Below are positions 15,210 through 22,569 of a DNA stretch of 36,316 nt, piece by piece (positions within the stretch are counted from its first letter, which is position 1; the number at the start of each line of letters is the position of its first letter). The notes under the pieces are model-generated. The model did no database searches. It was not told the origin of the DNA and worked only from the letters and a program-made list of their open reading frames with translations. The stretch is from RFQD01 sp049314515 (GTDB taxonomy: Bacteria > Actinomycetota > Actinomycetes > Actinomycetales > Microbacteriaceae): contig JBMOEY010000004.1 in NCBI GenBank assembly GCA_049314515.1, positions 1 through 36,316 on the forward strand. Reading direction: 5' to 3'. The translations under genes were made by a program, and so were the position numbers.

Positions 15210-18182
15210 ATGTTTATTTCACTACCTAAGCTGGCCGTGGTCGCCGCGATTTCCGCAGTTGCGTTTATCGCAAACTCGATTCCCGCGCTCGCTGCATCCG
15301 ACGAACCGACGACAACGACGTCGTCGCAAACCGCAACACCCGCAACACCCGCAACACCCGCAACACCCGTTGCCTCGCCCGAAGCTTCCTCCGCAGCGAC
15401 TCCGGGAGCCACCCCGGGAGTTACCCCGCTCGCGTCAACGCCGACTCCCGGATCCACGGGTGGCGCAACGCCTCTCCCGTCCGCGGTCAGCGTGCCGTTG
15501 AGGAATCCCGCAGATCGTACGTCACGCATCATTGTCAAGTACCGTGACGGCGCGATTGCGACGATGGACGCCGGTAAGCCGATGGGGTGGACTCGAGCGA
15601 AGTCCGCAAAGGTCGTCGGCGGCATCCAAATCACCAACCGAATTTCTGCCATGAACCTGGGTGCGCCCGTTGACCTTGCGACGGCGCGAAAGGTCGCCGC
15701 AGAAATTGCGTCCGACCCGACCGTTGAGTGGGCGGAGCCCGATCAATGGCGCACAAGCGTCGCCGATGTCGCGCCCCGCGCAGCGACCGTCGATGTCACG
15801 GTGAGCGGATCAGGTGGCTCGGCCACAAAGACTGCGGCATTTAGCTACGTCGATGTCGTTCCTCCTACGCTGTCGGCGACTCCCGTGAGTCCGAAGGTTG
15901 GAACGAGTGCCGGCGGACAGACCGTGGTGATTTCTGGTTCGGGTCTTGCGACCACGACGTCAGTCACGTTCGGTGGCACTCCCGTTCAATCAATCGTGAG
16001 TCGAACTGACACCGCGGTGACTGTACTGACGCCCGCCAAAGCGGCAAGTGCCACAGCTGTCAATGTGACGGTCACGACCGATTCTGGAACGGTGACCGCT
16101 CCTGCGGCATTTACCTTTGCAGCCCCGGCGTCGGTGACCACGATTGCTCCGGCAACGGGTTCGACACGCGGCGGAACATCCGTGACCATCGCGGGAACTA
16201 ATTTGCTCACGACCACGTCCGTCACGTTCGACGGAATCGAGGGCTCAATCCGCTCGAAAACTGGCACGTCAATTGTTGTGTCCGCTCCGGCCCACGCAGT
16301 CGGCGTTGTTTCCGTTGTCGTAGGGGGTGCGACAGGGACCGTCACCAAAGAGAATGCGTTCACGTATGTCGTCGCTTCGACCCCGACGATTACGTCGGTT
16401 TCGCCGAACTCTGGGCAACTCCGTGCGGGTACGATCGTGACCATCACGGGCACGCTTCTGACCGGTACTCGATCGGTGAAGTTCGGCACGAGCGCCTCAA
16501 CAGCAGTCTCGGCCACATCAATTTCCGTACTCAGCGATACTCAGGTTCGGGTGAAGGCTCCGGCAGGTACTGTCGGCGTCAAGTCCATATTCCTCACGGC
16601 TGCGGCGGGATCCACGTCCTTGTCCAATGCGTACACGTACGTTGCTGCTCCCAGCCTTACCGCGTTCACCCCCACGTCGGGGAGTTCTGCGGGCGGTACA
16701 ACCGTCACAATTTCGGGACGAAATCTTGCCAACGCAAAATCCGTAACATTTGGGGGCAAGGCGGGAATCATCACGGCGAACACTGACTCGAGCATCACGG
16801 TCACGACGCCCGCTGGAGACGTGTCGCGATCCGGCGTCGCCGTCACTGTCGAGACAGCGGGCGGAACGTCGCCCGCATTGCGCACCAAATTCAGGTACGT
16901 GGTGGCTCCGGCTTCAGTTGGCAAGACTGTGCCCTCTGGCGGGGTGTCGACTGCAGTGAGCGGCCGCGCCCTCCCACCCACGATTAGTGCACTCAGCTCA
17001 ACGTCGGGTCCGAGTGTCGGTGGAACAACGGTGACAATCTCGGGCACGAACCTCGAGGCGATCACGAGCGTTACGTTCGGCAGTGCCGCTGCCACCATCG
17101 TCTCGGCGAGTGCGACGTCGGTCGTCGTGACAACTCCTGCCGAGTTCGTTCAGTCGACGCCAACCGAGTCGGCGTTTACCAACGGAACCCTGTGGGGGCT
17201 AACGGGAACCTTCGGCATCAATGTCAACGGTGCGTGGTCAAAGACCCAGGGAAGTTCTCGCGTGATTGTTGCGGTGCTTGACACCGGCATCACCACCCAC
17301 GCCGACTTGGGATCGCAGGTTGCCGGTTACGACATGATTGCCGATCCGAGCGTTGCGAATGACGGCGATGGTCGTGACGCCAACCCGTCCGACCCCGGTG
17401 ACTGGATTTCAGCGGCAGATTCCTCAGGCGCAACATTCGGTGGAAATCTGGCCGGTTGTGGAGTGTCGAACAGTTCCTGGCACGGAACCCACGTCGCCGG
17501 CACAATCAACGCTGCAATCAACGGCACCGGTTCGGTCGGTATCGCACCCAAGGTGCAGGTGCAACCCGTTCGAGTTCTTGGTAAGTGTGGCGGCTACATG
17601 TCTGACATCGCGTTGGGGATCATTTGGGCGGCGGGCGGCGCCGTCACGGGACTTCCCACGAACGCGACACCGGCTAACGTCATCTCGCTTTCACTCGGTG
17701 GCGGCGGCGCTTGTTCGGCCACCGAACAGAGCGCTATCGACTACGCGCTGAGTCGCGGTGTCACGGTGACCATTGCAGCTGGAAATGAGGACAGCCCCGC
17801 ATCGTCGTCGTCGCCTGGTAACTGCAACGGCGTGATCACTGTTGCTGCTACCGACAGCGCGGGCAAGCGTGCCTGGTTCTCCAACTACGGCCCGCTCGTC
17901 GAAATTGCGGCTCCCGGGGTGGGAATCTACTCAACGATGAACGCCGGAACGACCGTGCCCGGGGGGCAGACGTATGTCTCCTGGAGTGGAACGAGCATGG
18001 CAACGCCTCATGTTGCCGGTGTTGTCGCGCTCATGCTCTCGCGCAATCCATCGATGACGCCCGCGCAAGTGGTCCAGCGCCTGCAGTCAACTTCGACGCC
18101 GTTTGGTGGCGGCGTGTGTGATGCCAATACCTCAAAGACGTGCGGACCGGGAATCATCAACGCGGGGAGTGCCGTGCAATAG
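15210..18182 (+). CDS. Secreted S8 (subtilisin-like) serine protease with inserted IPT/TIG repeats
   Basis: This is a 990-aa extracellular endopeptidase precursor. Residues 1-30 form a signal peptide ending ...IPALAA, followed by a Thr/Ala/Pro-rich low-complexity stretch containing four ATP tripeptides. A propeptide of inhibitor-I9 type follows (SRIIVKYRDGAIATM ... DPTVEWAEPDQW). Then comes an array of IPT/TIG-like domains (about residues 190-650; recurring SGTNL..TSVTFGG motifs), and finally the S8 catalytic domain with Asp691 (AVLDTGITTHADL), His758 (WHGTHVAGTI) and Ser929 (SGTSMATPHVAG). Six or more cysteines in the catalytic part suggest disulfides. I chose the ATG at 15210 because it begins the signal peptide; upstream in-frame codons have none. 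It has no cell-wall anchor motif, so it is likely released. It is divergent from orn. Confidence 0.92.
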   Translation: MFISLPKLAVVAAISAVAFIANSIPALAASDEPTTTTSSQTATPATPATPATPVASPEASSAATPGATPGVTPLASTPTPGSTGGATPLPSAVSVPLRNPADRTSRIIVKYRDGAIATMDAGKPMGWTRAKSAKVVGGIQITNRISAMNLGAPVDLATARKVAAEIASDPTVEWAEPDQWRTSVADVAPRAATVDVTVSGSGGSATKTAAFSYVDVVPPTLSATPVSPKVGTSAGGQTVVISGSGLATTTSVTFGGTPVQSIVSRTDTAVTVLTPAKAASATAVNVTVTTDSGTVTAPAAFTFAAPASVTTIAPATGSTRGGTSVTIAGTNLLTTTSVTFDGIEGSIRSKTGTSIVVSAPAHAVGVVSVVVGGATGTVTKENAFTYVVASTPTITSVSPNSGQLRAGTIVTITGTLLTGTRSVKFGTSASTAVSATSISVLSDTQVRVKAPAGTVGVKSIFLTAAAGSTSLSNAYTYVAAPSLTAFTPTSGSSAGGTTVTISGRNLANAKSVTFGGKAGIITANTDSSITVTTPAGDVSRSGVAVTVETAGGTSPALRTKFRYVVAPASVGKTVPSGGVSTAVSGRALPPTISALSSTSGPSVGGTTVTISGTNLEAITSVTFGSAAATIVSASATSVVVTTPAEFVQSTPTESAFTNGTLWGLTGTFGINVNGAWSKTQGSSRVIVAVLDTGITTHADLGSQVAGYDMIADPSVANDGDGRDANPSDPGDWISAADSSGATFGGNLAGCGVSNSSWHGTHVAGTINAAINGTGSVGIAPKVQVQPVRVLGKCGGYMSDIALGIIWAAGGAVTGLPTNATPANVISLSLGGGGACSATEQSAIDYALSRGVTVTIAAGNEDSPASSSSPGNCNGVITVAATDSAGKRAWFSNYGPLVEIAAPGVGIYSTMNAGTTVPGGQTYVSWSGTSMATPHVAGVVALMLSRNPSMTPAQVVQRLQSTSTPFGGGVCDANTSKTCGPGIINAGSAVQ
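15332..15367 (+). repeat. Four tandem copies of a 9-bp unit
   Basis: CGCAACACC is repeated four times without interruption inside the protease gene, encoding a run of Ala-Thr-Pro tripeptides just after the signal peptide. Copy-number change would keep the frame and only alter linker length. Confidence 0.9.
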
Positions 18183-18189
18183 ACCCGCA

Positions 18190-18282
18190 GACGAGCACTC
18201 ATGAGTTCTCAGTCACTCTCGTCGGCGCGGTCACGTGATGCGCGACACGAGGTGTTTCCGACTGGACTCATGAGTGCTCGTC
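18190..18282. repeat. Long imperfect inverted repeat (intergenic hairpin)
   Basis: Perfect 17-bp arms GACGAGCACTCATGAGT (18190-18206) and its complement (18266-18282) enclose a 59-nt spacer. The spacer itself continues the pairing (CAGTC/GACTG, CTCGT/ACGAG, CGC/GCG tracts), and TCACGTGA lies at the tip. Each arm also contains the self-palindrome ACTCATGAGT. The hairpin starts eight bases after the protease stop. It has no T run, so it is not a classical intrinsic terminator; it may be a REP-like element, an mRNA 3'-end stabiliser or a non-autonomous mobile repeat. Confidence 0.8.
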
Positions 18283-18349
18283 GTGATGGTGCGGTAATTG
18301 AGCGCTGCCCTGAACGCGATGGTGAGGTTGCGGAGACCGGGAACCACGA

Positions 18350-18377
18350 TTGAAAGTTTCCCTGGCGCGATTATGAT
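18350..18377 (+). promoter_or_regulatory. Strong SigA-type promoter
   Basis: TTGAAA (18350-18355) and TATGAT (18372-18377) are separated by 16 nt. The start expected seven bases downstream is 18384, exactly the GTG of the next gene, so that message is probably leaderless. Confidence 0.7.
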
Positions 18378-18383
18378 GCGCTT

Positions 18384-19319
18384 GTGACTATGACTCCCAC
18401 CGCCTACGAGGCGTTTCTGAATCTGCCTGCCATCGTGCTTTTTCTGATTGTGCTGGTTCCCGGTGCCATCATCATGTGGGCGTGCATCCGTTTCTATGAG
18501 CGCAGAGAAGTCGACCAGAATTCCTACCCCCTCGCCAGCGCGACGCTCGGCATCATCGGTGGGGCATTCATTTTTATCGGCGCGTTTTCGCTCGTCACGT
18601 CATGGGACACACAATCCAAAATGGTGGGCGCTGTGACCAGCGAGTTCACATCGGTGACGTCGCTCGCTGAGGATCTCGGCGGCATCCCGGGTGACACGTC
18701 CAAAGCCATCGCCCAGTCGTTTGCGGACTACGCGCGCATGGTGAGAGACACAGAGATTGGCACGGCGGGCGTCGTCGGCCCGAACCCGGAGGCACAGAAA
18801 GCGCTTGCCGTCATCGAAAAGAGCGTCACGGCTCTGGCCGAGTCTCCCGGACTCACGGCGCATCAGGTAGACAACCTGTACACCCATCTGGAGTCGGTGA
18901 AGGATGCCCGCAAGGATCGCCTCATGATTAGCGTTCCGAATCTCCCGTTGAGCGTCAACCTTCTCCTGCTTGTTTCAGCGATCTTCACGTGGGTCGGCAT
19001 TGGGCTGTATCCCGCCAGTCGCGTGCGATGGTTCACCTACCTTTACGGCGGATCAACCGTGCTGGTTTCCTCGGTTCTCATCGTGTCGGTTCTGACACTG
19101 CAGTCGCCCGTCAGCGCTTCCGATGCGGCAATGAAGCCGGTCGAAATGTTCCTGAGCTCAGTCGAAAACGGGGGAGCAAACATTGGACTGGAAGGTCCGG
19201 CCACGGGATCATCCGAATCACCCATGGCATCGTTGTCCCCGGAGAATTCCGGCCAACCCCAGCCAGGTGAAGAGCCGCCTGGTCAGCCGCAGCCTGATCA
19301 GCAGCCGGGTCAGCCGTAA
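18384..19319 (+). CDS. DUF4239-like membrane protein with Pro/Gln-rich tail
   Basis: This is a 311-aa integral membrane protein of unknown function. Hydrophobic segments lie at about 12-33, 50-73, 188-209 and 218-240. The stretch after TM2 (TSWDTQSKMVGAVTSEFTSV) and the long helical region before TM3 resemble the DUF4239 (bestrophin-like) family. The last ~70 residues form a low-complexity tail ending in GQPQPGE-type repeats. I chose the GTG at 18384 because the promoter predicts transcription beginning on it; an ATG at 18390 is also in frame. There is no ribosome site, as expected for a leaderless mRNA. It seems to be a single-gene unit, and the next genes have their own -10 box. Confidence 0.75.
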   Translation: MTMTPTAYEAFLNLPAIVLFLIVLVPGAIIMWACIRFYERREVDQNSYPLASATLGIIGGAFIFIGAFSLVTSWDTQSKMVGAVTSEFTSVTSLAEDLGGIPGDTSKAIAQSFADYARMVRDTEIGTAGVVGPNPEAQKALAVIEKSVTALAESPGLTAHQVDNLYTHLESVKDARKDRLMISVPNLPLSVNLLLLVSAIFTWVGIGLYPASRVRWFTYLYGGSTVLVSSVLIVSVLTLQSPVSASDAAMKPVEMFLSSVENGGANIGLEGPATGSSESPMASLSPENSGQPQPGEEPPGQPQPDQQPGQP

Positions 19320-19379
19320 GCCCATCCGCCGCCCGTATTTCTCGGCCAATTGGTGAAAACCTCGCGCCCGTTCAACGTC

Positions 19380-19385
19380 TATAGT
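19380..19385 (+). promoter_or_regulatory. Probable -10 box of the pntAB operon
   Basis: TATAGT closely matches the -10 consensus. The predicted start near 19392 lies three bases before a GTG at 19395. The -35 region is poor; TTGGTG at 19350 is too far away (24-nt spacer). Confidence 0.4.
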
Positions 19386-19394
19386 CGAAGTACG

Positions 19395-19538
19395 GTGCGA
19401 GTAGGCCCAACGCCGAATGTGCAACCCGTGACCACATCAACCGTGGGACTCGGCCGCACGACACCCAAGGACAGCGCAGAGCAGATCGCGAGCCTCGTCC
19501 ACAAAGAAATCAACGCATTTCTATCCGGTGAGAGGTGA
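19395..19538 (+). CDS. Short ORF upstream of pntA, function unknown
   Basis: This possible 47-aa protein starts MRVGPTPNVQPVTTSTVGLG and ends in an amphipathic helix EQIASLVHKEINAFLSGER. It has no membrane segment or signal peptide, and I do not recognise it. The GTG at 19395 would be nearly leaderless from TATAGT at 19380; further in-frame starts exist at 19353 and 19425. Its stop lies five bases before the pntA ATG, and its last codons provide the pntA ribosome site (GAGAGG, 19529-19534). It could be a real small protein, or a leader ORF that couples translation into pntA. Confidence 0.5.
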   Translation: MRVGPTPNVQPVTTSTVGLGRTTPKDSAEQIASLVHKEINAFLSGER

Positions 19539-19543
19539 ATCAC

Positions 19544-21085
19544 ATGGCACGTCTAGGTGTTGTGAGCGAACAAAAAGAGGATGCGCGAGTATCCGCCACG
19601 CCCGAAACGGTGGGCAAGATTGTGGCGCTCGGCTACGAGGTCGTCGTCGAAAAAGATGCGGGCGCGAGGTCGTCCTTCCCTGACAGTCAATACGCAGCCG
19701 CCGGCGCCAAAATCGTGGACGCAAAAACTGCGTGGAGCTCCGAGATTGTGATGAAGGTCAACCCGCCGACCGATGCAGAGATCAAAAAACTCACCAAGGG
19801 AACCACCCTGATCAGTTTGCTCAGCCCGTCGCTTCGACCAGAACTGCTCGAGGCGTTGTCCAAGCGCGGTGTCACGGCCATCGCACTTGACGCGGTTCCT
19901 CGAATCTCGCGAGCGCAGTCGATGGACGTGTTGAGCTCGATGTCGAACCTTGCGGGTTACCGCGCGGTCATCGAAGCTGCTCACGAGTTCGGCCGACTCT
20001 TTACTGGCCAGGTGACCGCCGCCGGCAAGGTGCCGCCGGCAAAAGTGCTCGTTGCGGGTGCGGGCGTTGCGGGCTTGGCGGCCATCGGTGCCGCATCCAG
20101 CCTGGGTGCCATCGTGCGCGCCACCGACCCACGACCCGAAGTCGCCGATCAGGTGAAGTCGATTGGTGGTCAGTACCTCGCCGTTGAAGTTGCTGAACAA
20201 ATGCAGTCAAGCGATGGATATGCCAAGGCAACAAGCGAGGCCTACGACAAGCGAGCTGCAGAAATTTACACCGAGCAGGCCGAAGATGTCGACATCATCA
20301 TCACAACGGCGCTGATTCCGGGACGCCCGGCGCCACGCCTCATCACGGCTGCCGATGTTGCTCGCATGAAACCGGGCAGTGTCATTGTCGATATGGCAGC
20401 GGTGCAGGGCGGCAATGTTGCCGGGTCTGTCGCCGGCGAAAAGGTCGTCACGAAGAACGGCGTGACAATCCTCGGGTACAGCGACCTGCCGGCACGCCTG
20501 CCGCAGCAGGCTTCGCAGCTCTTTGGTACCAACATGGTGAACCTGCTCAAACTGTTGACGCCCAACAAAGATGGCAAGCTCACCCTTGACTTCGAGGATG
20601 TTGTGCAGCGTGCGGTAACCGTTGTGCAAGAGGGTGCCATCACGTGGCCTCCGCCCCCTGTTCAGGTATCGGCGGCTCCGGCCGCGGCGGCGGCTGCCGA
20701 AGCGCCGAGTCAACCTGCGCCGAAGAAAACGATGTCTCGTGCGGCGCGAACTGCGCTGATTGCCGTGGGCCTGCTCGTCCTGCTCGCCGTGTGCACCTTT
20801 GCTCCGGCTCCACTTCCGCAGCACTTCCTCGTGCTGATGCTGTCGATTGTGGTGGGCTTCTATGTCATCGGCAAGGTGCACCACGCATTGCACACTCCTC
20901 TCATGAGCGTGACTAACGCCATCTCGGGAATCGTGGTGGTCGGTGCGATTGCGCAGCTCAACACACCCGACCTGGTGGTGCAAATCTTGGCTGCGATTGG
21001 TGTGCTGCTCGCATCCATCAACATCTTTGGAGGCTTCGCGGTGACTCGACGAATGCTCGCCATGTTCACGAAGGGTGACCGATGA
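19544..21085 (+). CDS. pntA: NAD(P) transhydrogenase subunit alpha
   Basis: PntA is the NAD(H)-binding subunit of the proton-translocating transhydrogenase that makes NADPH from NADH using the proton gradient. The 513-aa length matches a fused single-chain alpha subunit of E. coli type, rather than the split form of many actinobacteria. Visible are MARLGVVSEQKEDARVSATP at the N-terminus, the dinucleotide fold GAGVAGLAAIGAASSLGAIV (from Gly172), ATDPRPEVADQV and KPGSVIVDMAAVQGGN. An Ala/Pro linker follows, then about four C-terminal membrane helices. The ATG at 19544 is nine bases after GAGAGG; the in-frame GTG at 19535 is too close to that site. The 3' end overlaps pntB (ATGA). Confidence 0.96.
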   Translation: MARLGVVSEQKEDARVSATPETVGKIVALGYEVVVEKDAGARSSFPDSQYAAAGAKIVDAKTAWSSEIVMKVNPPTDAEIKKLTKGTTLISLLSPSLRPELLEALSKRGVTAIALDAVPRISRAQSMDVLSSMSNLAGYRAVIEAAHEFGRLFTGQVTAAGKVPPAKVLVAGAGVAGLAAIGAASSLGAIVRATDPRPEVADQVKSIGGQYLAVEVAEQMQSSDGYAKATSEAYDKRAAEIYTEQAEDVDIIITTALIPGRPAPRLITAADVARMKPGSVIVDMAAVQGGNVAGSVAGEKVVTKNGVTILGYSDLPARLPQQASQLFGTNMVNLLKLLTPNKDGKLTLDFEDVVQRAVTVVQEGAITWPPPPVQVSAAPAAAAAAEAPSQPAPKKTMSRAARTALIAVGLLVLLAVCTFAPAPLPQHFLVLMLSIVVGFYVIGKVHHALHTPLMSVTNAISGIVVVGAIAQLNTPDLVVQILAAIGVLLASINIFGGFAVTRRMLAMFTKGDR

Positions 21086-22485
21086 ACATCGATTTGCTCA
21101 CGACGGCGACCTATGTCGTTGCCGCACTCATGTTTATTCTTAGCCTCGGTGGGCTAAGCAAACACGAAACGTCCCGCTCCGGACTGGTTTACGGAATCGT
21201 CGGCATGGCCCTTGCGCTGTTGGCGACGATCGGTCAGATGGTGGTCAACGGCCTCGGTACGCCGGCCGGTCAGACCGGTCTGGTTCTGCTCGTGGTGGTC
21301 ATTGTGATCGGTGCGGGAATCGGCCTGTGGCGCGCACGAGTCGTTGCCATGACCGGCATGCCTGAGCTCATTGCGTTGCTCCACAGCTTCGTCGGTTTGG
21401 CTGCCGTGCTCGTTGGATGGAATGGTGCGCTGGCGCCGGGCGACGTGCCCGACAACCTACTCGGCATTCACCATGCTGAGGTCTTCATCGGGGTGTTCAT
21501 CGGTGCGGTGACGTTCACCGGCTCGATTGTCGCCTTCTTGAAGCTCTCGGCACGCATTTCGTCGCGGCCCCTGATGTTGCCGGGCAAGAACGCTCTCAAC
21601 ATTGGTGCGCTCGTCGCATTCGTCGCGTTGACCGTGTGGTACGTCATCACTCCCGTGCTTCCGCTGTTGATTGCGGTGACCGCACTCGCACTGCTGCTGG
21701 GATGGCACCTGGTTGCCTCCATTGGCGGCGGCGACATGCCTGTCGTGGTGTCCATGCTCAACAGCTATTCCGGATGGGCGGCCGCGGCAGCGGGGTTCTT
21801 GCTCAACAACGACCTGCTCATCGTGACGGGTGCCCTCGTGGGTTCGTCGGGTGCCTATCTGTCGTACATCATGTGTCGCGCGATGAACCGCTCCTTTATA
21901 TCTGTCATCGCGGGTGGTTTCGGTATCGAGAAGCCGAAGAGCTCCGATGACGAAGAAGAAGGCGAAATCCACGAGATTGACGTACAGGCCGCCGCGAGCA
22001 TGCTCTCGAATGCGAGCAGCGTCATCATCACTCCTGGCTATGGCATGGCAGTGGCACAGGCCCAGTACCCGGTTGCCGACCTTGCGGCGCGCTTGCGTGC
22101 GAAGGGCGTCAATGTGCGGTTCGGCATCCACCCGGTTGCGGGTCGCCTGCCCGGGCACATGAATGTGCTTCTTGCCGAGGCGAAGGTACCTTACGACGTG
22201 GTACTTGAAATGGACGAGATCAACGACGACTTCTCTGGCACGGATGTTGTGCTCGTCATCGGAGCGAATGACACGTGTAACCCGGCAGCTGCCGAAGACC
22301 CGAGCAGCCCCATCGCCGGCATGCCCGTGCTTCGGGTGTGGGAAGCCGACAACGTCATCGTGTTCAAGCGGTCGATGAGTTCGGGATACGCCGGTGTTGC
22401 GAATCCACTGTTCTATCGCGACAATGCGTCGATGCTCTTCGGTGACGCCAAAGATCGTGTCGAGGACATTCTGAAGGCCCTCTAA
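21082..22485 (+). CDS. pntB: NAD(P) transhydrogenase subunit beta
   Basis: PntB is the membrane and NADP(H)-binding subunit partnering PntA. The 467-aa protein has about nine hydrophobic segments, the family motifs SRSGLVYGIVGMALA and PVVVSMLNSYSGWAAAAAGF, an acidic linker (SSDDEEEGE), and then domain III with the NADP-binding GYGMAVAQAQYPVAD (Gly319 on), MNVLLAEAKVPYD and GANDTCNPAAAEDP. It shares an ATGA overlap with pntA, so the subunits are coupled. A perfect hairpin terminator follows 23 nt downstream. Confidence 0.97.
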   Translation: MNIDLLTTATYVVAALMFILSLGGLSKHETSRSGLVYGIVGMALALLATIGQMVVNGLGTPAGQTGLVLLVVVIVIGAGIGLWRARVVAMTGMPELIALLHSFVGLAAVLVGWNGALAPGDVPDNLLGIHHAEVFIGVFIGAVTFTGSIVAFLKLSARISSRPLMLPGKNALNIGALVAFVALTVWYVITPVLPLLIAVTALALLLGWHLVASIGGGDMPVVVSMLNSYSGWAAAAAGFLLNNDLLIVTGALVGSSGAYLSYIMCRAMNRSFISVIAGGFGIEKPKSSDDEEEGEIHEIDVQAAASMLSNASSVIITPGYGMAVAQAQYPVADLAARLRAKGVNVRFGIHPVAGRLPGHMNVLLAEAKVPYDVVLEMDEINDDFSGTDVVLVIGANDTCNPAAAEDPSSPIAGMPVLRVWEADNVIVFKRSMSSGYAGVANPLFYRDNASMLFGDAKDRVEDILKAL

Positions 22486-22508
22486 TGCGCGCCTCTTACT
22501 GAGCACAT

Positions 22509-22548
22509 AAAACTTTCGCCCCGAGATCACTCTCGGGGCGAAAGTTTT
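22509..22548. terminator. Bidirectional intrinsic terminator between pntB and the peroxidase gene
   Basis: A perfect 18-bp stem (AAAACTTTCGCCCCGAGA and its complement) has a TCAC loop and is followed by further T residues on the plus strand. On the minus strand the stem ends in TTTT. It serves the convergent pntB and peroxidase genes. Confidence 0.95.
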
Positions 22549-22569
22549 TTTGGGTATAAACCCGTGGTG

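Noticed and set aside
15071..15652. N-terminal extension of orn on the minus strand
   Set aside because: It runs antisense through the protease signal peptide and low-complexity linker. The Orn family starts at the ATG at 15070.
14453..15652. Ala/Val/Gly repeat frame antisense to the protease linker
   Set aside because: The GVAGVAG run is simply the reverse of the 9-bp Ala-Thr-Pro coding repeat.
18201..18353. 50-codon open frame within the intergenic hairpin region
   Set aside because: It runs through both arms of the inverted repeat, has no ribosome site, and its composition is not protein-like.
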